From Perkinsus olseni (Eukaryota; Perkinsozoa; Perkinsida; Perkinsidae): a stretch of 64,000 nucleotides of DNA. The notes beneath the pieces were generated by a model that was not told the origin of the DNA, did no database searches, and saw only the letters and a program-made list of their open reading frames with translations. Position 1 is the stretch's first letter, and every line of letters begins with the position of its first letter. Positions 54,097 to 64,000 of this stretch are shown here, piece after piece. Made by a program: the position numbers and the translations under genes. Location: NCBI GenBank assembly GCA_013115135.1, contig JABANP010000064.1:62001-126000 (forward strand). The letters are read 5' to 3'.

Positions 54097-55437
54097 ATGA
54101 GATCTTTCATCCCTCTTCTTTTCAACCTGGGCCTCATTGCCCAGAGCGTCGATGGAGCTCGACCAGTGGGTACTTATGCTCGGAGCAACACCGACGGAGA
54201 TGGTGGTCTACTTATCTTCGACCGTGACGATGAAACCCTGCAATTGATTGTTAGACTCCGTGGTTGTGTTGCCGCTGCTCACGACGTCCGTTACCAGACT
54301 ATGGGCATAGCTGATAGTCAAGACTTCTGGTTGATTCCCGACTACAGCTCGACTGGCTTCCAGGCCGCGCTCACTGCCTGCAACCACCCGACGATTCACA
54401 GCGACTCATTCAAACACCTCCTAGTAACGAGGAAGGGCAATGATCCGATGGGCCGAGTTACCGCACACGTGGGTGGTTACGATTGGAACTTCGACCGGGG
54501 GAGCGATTACACTCCTACGGCGGCCCCCACTACTAGGGCGCCTCCTACTAGGTATCCTACGGCGCCACCTACCAGGTATCCTACGGCGCCCCCTACTACT
54601 ACTCCTTCTCCCTCACCTAGTGCGAGACCCGTGGGTAGATATGATTACGGACAGTGGCCTAACTCTGGTATCCTCGTCTTCGGTCAGCATAGTCAGACCA
54701 TGCACGTATCTGTTAACCTCAATGGATGCAGTACTACGGTCTACAACGTTCCCTACGATATTAGCCCCATACGGGGCTACGACGATATGTTCTGGGTCTT
54801 GCCGGACTACAGCTCGACGAACTTCAAGAGCAACATTAACCGCTGCTCCGATCCAGTTGTACACGGTGGCTCTTTCGAGCAGCTCCTGGTGAGAATGCAT
54901 AATGGAGTTCCCATGGGACAAGTGAGAGTCTACGTCGGTGGCAGCACCTCCTGGAACTTCGATCACAGCAGTACGCCTACTACCCCTGCACCAACAACTA
55001 CTCGTCGCCCGGTACCAACAAGGCCTCGTACTACGCCGGCTCGTACAACACCCTGGGTACCGTCACTATCCGCCGCCCCGAAGGGGCTGTACGAGGCCCA
55101 GACCGACGGCGTTTCCGGGCAGCTAATATTCTTCCAGGAGAAAGAACTCTTCGGCATGCACGTCACACTTGGTGGTTGCCGTCTTTATGTCGAGGATATT
55201 CCTTACGAGATGGTTGTGGAGAGTGGCGTCTCGTGGGTGAAGCCTGATTACACCTCCACCAGCCTCCCTTCTACTCTGAGACGCTGCGGGTTCTACGCCG
55301 ACTCGAGGTACGAACTTGAAGATCTAGAGAAGATCGAGTTCAGGGATGCGCAGGATCCGACCCAGCAGACGTTGACCATTTACAGACAGATAAGGACAAG
55401 TGGCAAGGCACAGGGGAAGATATTCGAGAACCACTAA
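54097..55437 (+). CDS. Secreted three-repeat protein with Pro/Thr linkers, unrecognised family
   Basis: A single-exon, 446-residue protein. Residues 1-20 form a signal peptide (MRSFIPLLFNLGLIAQSVDG). Three repeats of about 110 residues follow. Each starts with a G-x-Y motif (VGTYARS, VGRYDYG, KGLYEAQ), then G-x-LIF or ILVF strands, a conserved Cys (LRGCVAA, LNGCSTT, LGGCRLY), a Trp/Pro motif (WLIPDYSSTGF, WVLPDYSSTNF, WVKPDYTSTSL) and a second Cys about 10 residues on (TACNHP, NRCSDP, RRCGFY). Two linkers are rich in Pro and Thr, the first with a PPTRYPTA tandem repeat, and are likely heavily O-glycosylated. Two Cys per repeat suggest one disulphide each. I know no matching domain; a surface or host-contact role is only a guess from secretion and architecture. 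Confidence 0.8.
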   Translation: MRSFIPLLFNLGLIAQSVDGARPVGTYARSNTDGDGGLLIFDRDDETLQLIVRLRGCVAAAHDVRYQTMGIADSQDFWLIPDYSSTGFQAALTACNHPTIHSDSFKHLLVTRKGNDPMGRVTAHVGGYDWNFDRGSDYTPTAAPTTRAPPTRYPTAPPTRYPTAPPTTTPSPSPSARPVGRYDYGQWPNSGILVFGQHSQTMHVSVNLNGCSTTVYNVPYDISPIRGYDDMFWVLPDYSSTNFKSNINRCSDPVVHGGSFEQLLVRMHNGVPMGQVRVYVGGSTSWNFDHSSTPTTPAPTTTRRPVPTRPRTTPARTTPWVPSLSAAPKGLYEAQTDGVSGQLIFFQEKELFGMHVTLGGCRLYVEDIPYEMVVESGVSWVKPDYTSTSLPSTLRRCGFYADSRYELEDLEKIEFRDAQDPTQQTLTIYRQIRTSGKAQGKIFENH

Positions 55438-57257
55438 GTGAAGAAAGAATTCTTCAAGTCTAACGAGATCGATGATCCCAAAGTCTCACAAGGCCGAGAT
55501 TTCTTATCCTTTTTTACATCCAGATTTTTCTCTAATGCGGTAGTTTAGCATCAACTCTGCAATCGCGGATGTTGAGTCAGCCTAACCTTCGCTCATTCGG
55601 ACTCTTACTAAGGATCCTATCAGATTGTGTTGCGTAACTCATAGTGATAGATGAGAGGAGAAAAGTGGACAGTGTCTCCCACAAGGACCACGACTCATGT
55701 CATGACTTCGGGTGATGAAACCGAAGTAATTCCATCAACATGAACCAGCATAATTGTCTCCTGATGGGGATACTATAACAATTCTACAGTCATCAGGAAA
55801 AGCTGATTCGACTTTTCTATGATTTTCGGGGTCAGCGCAACCTGTGAGGGCTGCTGGCAACGCCGCCTGGAGGATTCTCTCTATGCGAGATGTAAAACCC
55901 CTCCGCGATTCGCAGGCGTCGAAGTTCGAGTGGACCCCACTCAGTGGAGGTATGAGTTGTAGGACTATTGGTTGCGGATCCGAGCCTCCGGGCACCCATG
56001 ATGTGTGTGAGTTTACAGTCCAACGCCGGTTCCGGCTTAGTTAGACTCTTGCCTATGTGCTCAGTTGAAGACTTTCTGTAGCGTTGGCATGCAGTGCAAT
56101 CAGAAAGCTTGTCAAGAAGCTCTCCTCAGGGGTATATTCAACCAGACAGGCTTCCTTCCCTCCTGGCGGGATCCGCTTACACATCCGGGGGGCTGTGCCT
56201 ACGACCGTCACACAAAGCCTCGTCCCGGTGTGCCACGACAAGCCTCTTAGCATCCCATGACAAACATCCCATGATATTGGTTACTCTATTTAACACCTCC
56301 GGTCGGATCCAGCTGGCTAACAGACCCGTTGTCAGGCATTGTCGGCATTCCCCCCATAATGAGCCACTAGATTACTCAGGAACTGTACTACAGGTTTGTT
56401 TGTTCGAATTCGACATCAGTCACTGTGAATTAGCGGATCTGCCGTTACTCATCATCGGGACGCGATGATCGGGTACTCTAGAGCGCAAATTCTGCTCCGG
56501 CCTTGCTTTTGCTATCGATCTCTCGGCCGCCTCAATGGGTACAGGGATAACCTCTACCGCGAAAAACGAGGGACTCAATCAACAGGGAATTTTGAGTGCT
56601 CATTTGTTACAGGCGAGACTCAGACTGATAAAGGCCCGTTGTGCTGAAAACCATCATTTACCAGAACTCTCCTCTGGACATACCCGACAGGGAGTAGCGG
56701 TTCTGGAGTAGTTGGGAGTAGCGACCGCAGGGTTGATGTAATGATCACCTCTCGGCACAGAAGCGAGTTGTCAGATTGCATATGCTTTATGCAAGCTCAC
56801 CTAGGGTCCCACTCGCACATGTTAGTGGATGTGAGGTCTTCCGTAACTTGAAAGGCCTTACTATCAGTTTGAACAGTTGATGATCGTTGAATCTCGATGG
56901 CATCCCTGGATTGCATCGTAACTTACCATTAGCGAGGCAGTAGGCGTTTTGCTCCCAACTCATCAGAGGTAGGGACCCCGTGAACTCATCAATACAATCA
57001 ATCAGCTTATCACTCAGCACACTGTATCGAGCCAAGGAAAACAGAACCATGCTGGAGGTCAGTCGAAGTGGACCCCGAGCGTACGACGCGACCAGGTACT
57101 TGCACGTTGGCCGATGGCGCTGGAACCTCCGATTTCGAGAGGGGTCCTCCTCTGAAGGAGCATGTCTAGCTCGTCTCTGAGACTAGCAATAACACAATGC
57201 GAGGGCGTTAGTAAGGGTCATTAAGGATCGTTATACACAATGGCCATGCTCCTAGGT
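55438..57257. other. Gap with dispersed repeat copy
   Basis: No gene was found. 55995-56230 is a diverged copy of the repeat also seen at 60735-60965. Confidence 0.5.
55995..56230 (+). repeat. Dispersed repeat, copy 1
   Basis: GTCCAACGCCGGTTCCGGCT (56019-56038) followed by TAGTTAGACT aligns with the stretch at 60757-60788, and a shorter piece matches 58131-58190. The downstream block with GGGGGGCTGTGCCTACGACC resembles 60940-60956. Nature unknown. Confidence 0.55.
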
Positions 57258-57997
57258 CTACTCCTGCTGATGATTTTCCTGGCCTTCCTCTGAGTCATTC
57301 ATCAAAACTGCTATCTTCGACCGCAGTTGGGCATTTAGCTCCTCTAAAGCCGCTATCTCTTTCTTAAGCTCGGTCAGGTAAACTGACGGCCTTCCGTCCT
57401 CTTCGTTAGCTTCCTCTGACTCGATTCGACCTCGCCCAGGCACCTCGTCTAAGAGTTGCAGCGCCGCCGCCCCGAGTTTGATTTCTGCCTCCTCATACTC
57501 TTGGCAGGAGATTCCCAAGTCTATCGTTCCCGCGACGTAACCTGAAGATCTCTCCCAGTAGGTCATTCGCCTCTTGGGGAACACTTTTCCCCATCAGCAC
57601 AGATACGGGCAAGACCATGAACCCGGAAGGAGGGCTGAGCTCAATTTTCAGCATCTCAGACCCATCGAGGCTCACGTTGCACCACGGTCGCTCGCGAGTA
57701 CAAATCACGTTGCTATTGATACTGGCATGAAGGAAGGTCAGGTGGCTGAAGTCGCCTAGCAGCTCGAGCCGATATCTTCGCTTTGGCTGCTCTTCAGGTT
57801 CGGTCACTAATTCAGAAGTTCTCGATTGTGAATGGTTGAGGACAGGCTTCTCGGTGCCACGCAGCAGACCAATGATCTGATCTCGAGTCCATCTAAAGGG
57901 AATTTTGAAGTCATTCAGCTTCGCGCCAGCCACCTCACCGGAGGTCCCAGTCAATACTGGCCCTAACTAGCAATGCTCGCAGTTCACTCAGACTCAT
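57258..57997 (-). CDS. Small protein with C-terminal coiled coil, unrecognised, one frame break
   Basis: The ATG at 57997 opens MSLSELRALLVRASIDWDLR. A 45-bp intron (GTGAGG to TTTAG) joins this to WTRDQIIGLLRG. The middle reads YRLELLGDFSHLTFLHAS and IELSPPSGFMVLPVSVLMG, which look like alternating strands of a compact domain. One extra base near 57548 shifts the frame into YEEAEIKLGAAALQLLDEV. The C-terminus, LTELKKEIAALEELNAQLRS, has clear heptads and forms a coiled coil, ending QENHQQE at TGA 57258. The globular-head plus coiled-coil layout recalls the XRCC4/SAS-6 superfamily, but I cannot support that by motif. Confidence 0.55.
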
Positions 57998-58622
57998 CAC
58001 TTCGAAAGGCGTGCTGTGTGCAAAGGACACTCCCACCGCCCACGGCTCAGCTTGCGCTGGACAGAAGACTCTATTAGGTGACAGTGACAAATTCAAGTTG
58101 AAAACTTCGATCCATTAAAACGTGCCAGATGCCAGTACCGGTTTGGCTAGACTCTCATCGATGTGCTCGTTAATCGAGGTTACTGTAGCGAATCAGTCCG
58201 TGCGTTCAACAGACTCCCTTTCCTGAGTTTCAACAGCGCCGCCAAGATCGATTTTTACACGTTAATTTCGATCCTGAGCGCGCTCCTGAAATTCAGGACG
58301 GGTTTACTGACACCCCCAGTGGTTTCGAATCACCTTATTCATTCTGAAATTCGGGAACGGTTCTGAGGCCGTGTCTCAGGAGTAATAATCATCCCCCAAC
58401 ACCGAAGCGTCCCTGTTCAGTAGGGTAATTGTCAAAGTGAGAATCAGTTGCCACAATCCGCGTCGCTGAGGCGAGTGCTCGCCACGGCCCAAGTGATACG
58501 GCCCGGTCGGTCCCGAGCGCTGAGGTTACCCGCACCAAAAATCAATCTGGTCACACCCCCTTGTTGCATATCCGGTACCGGATCTTCCCTTTAGTTGCTG
58601 GCACGTTGTTTCTTGGTAGACG

Positions 58623-58682
58623 GTGAAAATCTAAGCGAAAGGGCGAAAATCTAAGCAAGAGGGCGAAAATCTAAAGAAGGAG
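58623..58682. repeat. 20-bp tandem repeat, three units
   Basis: The units are GTGAAAATCTAAGCGAAAGG, GCGAAAATCTAAGCAAGAGG and GCGAAAATCTAAAGAAGGAG. A fourth, decayed unit follows. Confidence 0.9.
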
Positions 58683-58750
58683 AAAAACTAAAGAGAAAAA
58701 GACCTAGTGGAGTACTGACCGTAACCCCCGTCAACCCGAAACCCGACTCA

Positions 58751-58769
58751 GGTCGCCCTTCGGGCGACC
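58751..58769. repeat. Stable hairpin with TTCG loop
   Basis: GGTCGCCC and its near-perfect complement close on a TTCG tetraloop, one of the most stable RNA loops. It lies between repeated AACCCGA motifs. A transcribed structural role is possible but unproven. Confidence 0.8.
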
Positions 58770-59121
58770 ATCACCTCAAACCCGAAGGCCTAGGGTTATA
58801 GGTCATAGGTTATCCGAGAGTCAAAAGCGTAATCCCAATCCTCTCCCGGGCGAGCGAGAAACTTCTTTAGAAAATGGCAACTTTCTTTAGAAATATGGTT
58901 TTTCCCTTGTTTCTTTGACAATTTGTTCTGCAAGATGCACGAAAAAATCACAACTGATACGCAGAGCTGCTCTTCTTCTTCTTCTCGAAGTGTTGTGGAC
59001 TCACTTTGCAGATGAGCCCGTCTGTTGTACTGCATTTAGAGTACACCACTAGGGCGCACCACCCTTCCCTCGAACATCCTCATGGTAGCCCTTATCAGTG
59101 CCCACGTACTTGTTGTTGACT

Positions 59122-59924
59122 ATGTCCTGGAACGATTACATTTCCCATTACCTCCTCTCTGAAGGGAAGTGCTACGCCGGGGCATTGGGCAACTCGTCTG
59201 ATTATAAACTCTTCGCTGCTCAAGGTGCTGCTGCCGTCTTCGTCTACGCCTCCCTGACCCGCCGATGGTCGTTCAGGTGCGACCTCTGAGGAGGAAGGCT
59301 GGGCCGCGACCTTCTCAGAGGACTTCGTCACTGAGGTGTTGGTCGATGAAGTCACTGAGCGAACTGAGAGGGTCACAATTAACGAGGCGACGGCTCTTCG
59401 GGAGGCCATGGAGACCGGTAGTTTTCAGCGCGGCTTTCGACGGAGTTGGACTTCCACGCCTTCAGGAACGACCTCGCAAGGGTTGTTCATTGGTGGCAAC
59501 AAGTATCGAATTGTTAAGTACGAGACTGATTTTGATTGTGCCGGCCAGGAGTAAGATTTGGGGATGGTGTGGTATCTGAATGATGTCGAGCTTGTCAGGG
59601 TCGTTTGTCTGTTTGGCGCCCTCGGAAAGAAGGGAGTTTGCGTGATCAACACAGGTAAAAGGGTGACACCTCTCTGTCTGAAAACTCCCCTGTTCAGGGA
59701 CAATGCTTGTGATGGGAATGTACGACGAAGAGCTTGGTCAGACCGGTGGCAACTGCAAGAGCGCTTGCGCTGCCTTCGCTGAGTACTACCAAGGCCCATC
59801 GTCATGGACCTCGGTCATCGGCCACTCTCGCTTAGGTTCTTACTACAGAATATGTGATGATTTTAGCGACCGATGGCGTCCGGTGGTGGTGACACGGATT
59901 GCTGTTATGATGGGGTTGTGGTAG
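59122..59924 (+). CDS. Profilin, alveolate type, multi-exon
   Basis: Profilin binds actin monomers and polyproline and controls filament growth; in apicomplexans it supports gliding motility. The ATG at 59122 gives MSWNDYISHYLLSEGKCYAG, the classical MSW start. Introns (about 59234-59272, 59411-59453, 59551-59596 and 59654-59698, GT-AG) were phased by eye. The joined exons read EEEGWAATFSEDFV, VTERTERVTINEATAL, then GLFIGGNKYRIVKYE (the typical GLxxGGxKY motif), GALGKKGVCVINTG and MLVMGMYDEELGQTGGNCKS, matching the profilin C-terminal helix region. The acidic insert around EVTERTERVTI recalls apicomplexan profilins. The C-terminus is unclear: the frame runs on to 59924, about 45 residues longer than usual, so an intron or earlier stop may have been missed. 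Confidence 0.85.
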
Positions 59925-61140
59925 TTTCTAAGATGCATTTCGAAGATCATTTGCGTTGCGTTGTAGTTGAATTTGGCATGGAGTAGCTTATCCTCACCCA
60001 GGTCTTTGCTACCTGACGGGCCTCTCACCGAAGCCTTCCCATGAGCTTCGCGGTAAATTACCTCGCACGGCGGAGGTAGTAGTGTAGAGCGGTGAACCGT
60101 TCTCTTGTTATTCTGATGTATTCATATCGAGGAGGCAAGATCTGTCGTATAGAGATGATGTCCAATGCGGCGCAAAGCACCTTTTCCAAGTTCTACCAGA
60201 GCTCATGCATTTATCTGAGCGCGCAGCTATACCCCTATACTGGCTAATCAAGTCCCGGTCGAAGGGGTGCTGCCGAAGAAGAGGATGATGTCCGTGCAGT
60301 TCGTGAAGTACGTCTAACTTGAGTCCGGGGCGCTGTTCGAGCGTTTAAGCTCGGGCTCCCTAGGCGTGGTGCGTGTACTCTCTGGTGGGAGTACTCGGGG
60401 CTTGCTGACTCAGCCAGGATGGGAATCAGCTTCCTGTGGTATTATACTTCAGAGCCTAGGAATCTTAGGTTGAACCTTAGCTTTGGCAGAATCGTAAGTA
60501 TATCATTTTGTGCCACGATATCTCACTGAAGATGTCATGTTTGAGGGACAGCGTGCACAACAAAATTTTGTCACAATTCAGACGACCACTCCCTGGTAGC
60601 ATAGTCCCTGGTAGCTCCTAGATGCCTGTGGGTGCGGTGGTCTTTGCCTCGAGCATAGTCGACAGCTGTACTCACCGTATGCAACTATGCGGACGGCGTA
60701 GGACTAGATACGTTTCCTCTGTAGGCTGCGATCGGAGGCGTGTCTGTGAGTTCAATGTCCAACGCCGACAATACGGCTAAGTTAGACTAGCATCACCGAT
60801 GAACCTCTCTATGGGGGATCAGCTCAGCCTGTTGAATAGGCTCTGCTAGTCAAGCCAAAGAACGTTGCTCTCAGAGCGAGGTCATCGTCAGCTGGGGAAC
60901 TTCCTTTCCTCCCGGCAGAATCCGCTCCCACAGCTGCGGGGGCTGTGCACGACCACGAAGGTGTGACCATGATAAAGTGGAGAGAGGTCGTGTGTGTCCA
61001 CGGAGACTCCTCGTTGATCAGAGCCTAGCCGCACCCAACGTGATTTTGCAGTGACTCGAGTGGCTTGCCGAAGACGCTGGAGGACGATATCGTAGCTGCA
61101 CGAGGGACTACCTACACGCAGGAATTTTTTCGACCGATAA
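59925..61140. other. Gap with dispersed repeat copy
   Basis: No gene was found. 60735-60965 is a diverged copy of the repeat at 55995-56230. The region 60340-60400 holds short inverted repeats (CGAGC and GCTCG). Confidence 0.5.
60735..60965 (+). repeat. Dispersed repeat, copy 2
   Basis: GTCCAACGCCGACAATACGG (60757-60776) and the following TTAGACT, then the CTCCCGGCAGAATCCGCTCC block (about 60909), match copy 1 in the same order. Spacing between the blocks differs. Confidence 0.55.
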
Positions 61141-64000
61141 ATGGCATCTTTCATCACCAAGTGCAGCTTCTGTGGGATCGCGATCGCGCTAGTCGTCGGC
61201 CTGTTCGGATTTTTGACTGGCGACATGGTAGGGCCATGGCTAGTGCAGCTCATCTCACAAGAATTGTCTTCGCCCATGGCGATCAGGTACTGTCCGACCT
61301 CGCCGGTCCAGTACCAGTCCTTGGCGAGGGCGGCTACGATGTGAAAGATCTTGTCGCGCCCTCTGCATCAGGGACGAAGCTCCAGGTAGGTTGGCCGTGT
61401 GCGACTAGCATACTTCCAGCGTGCTCGGCAGGTGCTGGCTTGGATACTAGGCCAGTGGAGAGGTGGTCGTATTATCAGAAGGGCTCTGCTCAATAGCAAT
61501 CATGTAGGTCTTCGCCTCGACCGTCTGAGTATGACGCTTTTGTGTTAGCCGGAAACACTGCGGCAACTGTCCCTGCAAGTGGACGAGAGGATACCCTCTC
61601 TGGACATGCCCATCCGAAAGACTGAGTAGGTTTGCTGTGGAGGCGTTGTCACTGAAGTGTAAGTTAGGCGATGATGACTTCAAGGCTGCACGAAGGATAT
61701 GCTGACGAGGAGCGTGCTCAGCTTGCAGAGGTAATAACGGTGGAAGCGGCCCGGGTGTTCAGCAGACAGCCTCTCCTGGGTTTTGAACAGCAGCTCCCAG
61801 GATCGTTAAGTTCGATTCCTGAAGTCCGGGGGAGGTTTATTGAACGATTCCCTTCTTAGCATCAGAAAGGGGCTTCGTCTCTTGCGAAGTGTCGCTATGA
61901 TGTTCAGAACCCGACGCAGTACCTCAGCCAACTGGACAGTAGCAAATACCCATACCACTCCATCGAGGACTACCACAGGTTGTACGTCTCTGGCGACCGA
62001 ACCCCTACCCAGGTCCTCAAGGTGAGTTTGATCGCTTTTTCTTCCGTCTCGGGAGTGCTTCCATCTCAGCGCGTACTGGCGGCCGTCGGAGAGTTTAACC
62101 CGACCATCAAGGCCGTCCAAGATCTCCTTCCGGAGTCCGTCATCATGGCGATGGCCACGGCTAGTGAGAGGAGGTACGCCGAAGGGAAGCCGCTGTCTAT
62201 GCTAGATGGAGTGCCCTTTGCTAGTGAAGGATGAGATAAAGGTGAGTCGAAGAGGATTCGGTAGGCCAGTCAGAGGCGCTGTTTTCCGGCGTAGATCAAA
62301 GGCCTGCCCAACTTGCTCGGCACCAACCCCGAGGCCCCCCTCCCGGGTAAACCCAAAGCGGTGAGTGATGTGCTTCTTGACGCCCTTCATCGTTCACCGC
62401 TTCATCCTGGCGCAGGAGAAAGAGAATGACCCTGTGGTGCAAGCCCTACTAGATGCCGGAGCCATTCTACTGGGCACGACTACCATGCACGAGTACGGCG
62501 TGTCGCCGCTGGGATACAACAGTAAGGCTGATGCTCTCACCTAGTGGAGAATTTTGGAGTATCTTCAGGTTGGTATCAAGGACCGTTGAATGCCTTCAAC
62601 ACCTCCTACTTCACCGGAGGTAGTTCTAGTGGTAGCGCCACAGCAGTAGCTGCAGGATTGGTAGGTCGCTCTGTGTTTTCCCTTCTGTTTTTGACTGGGA
62701 CTCACCCTGTGTCTAGGTCCCGTTCGCGATTGGCTTTGACGGTGGTGGATCGATCCGCATACCTTCTTCCTGGTCCGGTGTGGTTGGTTTGGCCCCCACC
62801 TTTGGACGGGTACTCCCCTCGCTCCGTGATAGTACCCTAGGGAGTCCTCTATCAGGTCAACTTTGAGAGTAGCAGCACGCCCGTGTTTTCCACAATCCAT
62901 TGCGGTCCCATCGCTGCTACTGTGGCTGATGCAGCGCATGTCCTCAAAGTCATCGGCAATACCAAACACGAAGGTACCACCAGCCGATCACTCCGAGTGG
63001 ATGAGTTACTCCCATCAGTTCCTCATATCTACGATAGTCTCTATGGCCCCGACGGCCGACCAGCGGTCCATCTACATGCCCTCACCAGTCCACAGCAGGG
63101 CCGGAAGGTCACTGTGGGAATTTTCCAGGACTGGGTGCATCACAGCGATCCTGAAGTCTACAGAGTGAGCCAGTTGAGTGCTCGCTGCGGTGAGGTATCC
63201 ATGCGCGGTAGGCGTTTGAGCGGACACTGAATGCGCTCGATTGGAGCGTCTACAACTTCACCATGCCCAACATGGGAGCCCAAGCTTTGTCCCATGGTGA
63301 GTCGGCGGGACTTTTTCAAGTGCATCATTTTTGTTCTCAGCGCTGACGATAAGTGCCGAGTTTGCCAAGGTCCTTGACTACGAAATAATTCCTCGATTGG
63401 AACCCGGCTCACAGGTGAGCGGCTTCCTTTGGCCGACTGCGGGCCTTCATGGTGAGTTTCGTTCAGATTCAACTTGGTATTAGGGCGAGATATCACAGCA
63501 GTGGAGAAGCTAGCCATGGACAGGCTGAAGGGATGGTCTATGGAACAATGGTAACCACAACAGGAGCTTTTCAGCCCACTCACCCTGTGTAGAGATTGCC
63601 CATACAGTGCACAATAATTGGCCCACCTTTTAAGTTTTTGCGTGACGTTGAAGCGCGTTACTCAGATGTTACTGTTATGTACGCTCTTGTAAAGCCTACG
63701 ACTCCCACTTTTCTACGAGCGGCGCTGTTCTGCCTCAGGATGGCTGTGTTCGACAAAGTGGACGCAATAGTCATGCCAACATTGCCGCTCACGTCTATCC
63801 CTATCACTGAGGACTCCAAGGCCCACGGTGAGAGCTTCGTGTGATTCACTCGTATGTGTAGCCTAGCCCCTGCCAGGTATCTCCGACTCGCCGCTCTTCG
63901 TTAAGATGATGCGCTACATCTGGCCTACCAACTTTTTGGGTTTCCCATCCATTACTGTGCCTGTGGGGTACGATGCTCAAGGAATGCCGATCGGCCTGCT
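61141..64000 (+). CDS. Amidase-signature hydrolase, plant FAAH-like, multi-exon (3' end beyond window)
   Basis: The enzyme should hydrolyse an amide bond with the Ser-Ser-Lys triad of the amidase signature family; the plant-FAAH style suggests fatty acid amides. A possible first exon at 61141 encodes a hydrophobic segment ([19 protein letters not shown]), a likely membrane anchor, but its link to the rest is inferred. Clear exons follow: [20 protein letters not shown] (about 61905), LDGVPFA plus VKDEIK with the catalytic Lys (about 62205-62245), [20 protein letters not shown] (about 62464), [20 protein letters not shown] (about 62608, the signature with a catalytic Ser), [20 protein letters not shown] (about 62737, the second Ser), [17 protein letters not shown] (about 63760) and [20 protein letters not shown] (about 63930). 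One extra base at about 62221 separates VPFA from VKDEI. Exons around 63480-63600 are ambiguous. Confidence 0.88.

Larger units (their letters stand above)
57998..59121. promoter_or_regulatory. Divergent gap between coiled-coil gene and profilin
   Basis: It holds a 20-bp tandem repeat (58623-58682) and a UUCG-type hairpin (58751-58769). Both lie within 500 bp of the profilin start and could be in its promoter or leader. No gene was found. Confidence 0.5.

Overview
This window is nuclear DNA of a protist. Genes are split by many short GT-AG introns (roughly 40-270 bp), the genes are closely packed, and the standard stop codons hold. The gene content (an alveolate-style profilin with extra insertions, a large secreted pepsin-like protease family, a tandem DUF7164-like membrane family) points to an alveolate, most likely Perkinsus or a close relative. 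That taxonomic call is an inference from protein style, not from a marker gene.

Region 1-15.4 kb is a run of five genes, all on the minus strand: a Sep15/SelM-type ER redox protein (its 3' end is open at the window edge), the catalytic subunit of glutamate-cysteine ligase, an unknown membrane protein, an LRRC51-like leucine-rich repeat protein and a Pumilio/PUF RNA-binding protein. Three of them are separated by only about 100-145 bp. A likely bidirectional promoter gap leads to plus-strand genes: a short-chain dehydrogenase and two tandem copies of a type II membrane protein with a glycosyltransferase-like look, the second frame-broken.

Region 22.9-52.2 kb is dominated by nine copies of one pepsin-like aspartyl protease family, named A to I here. 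Copies B, D and G are open and keep both catalytic aspartates. E and I keep both but are frame-broken, H is frame-broken and altered at both catalytic motifs, A is broken and 3'-truncated, and C and F are clear remnants. B, D and E lie in a triplicated unit with D inverted, so D and E stand head to head as a large inverted repeat. The B-C pair is repeated as E-F. A block of about 104 bp is nearly identical in most copies although their flanks have diverged. Embedded in the region are a PP2C phosphatase gene, a tRNA-derived SINE-like element, a fragmentary coiled-coil gene and S-adenosylmethionine synthetase.

Region 52-64 kb holds degenerate repeats, a secreted three-repeat protein with Pro/Thr linkers, a small coiled-coil protein, profilin, and the 5' part of a plant-FAAH-like amidase that runs off the right edge.

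A cross-cutting observation is that many otherwise good genes carry single-base frame breaks, and almost all are one extra base (+1). This probably reflects insertion-biased assembly error mixed with real pseudogenes, but a biological explanation has not been excluded. All exon boundaries and identities here were read by eye; no database search or alignment was run.
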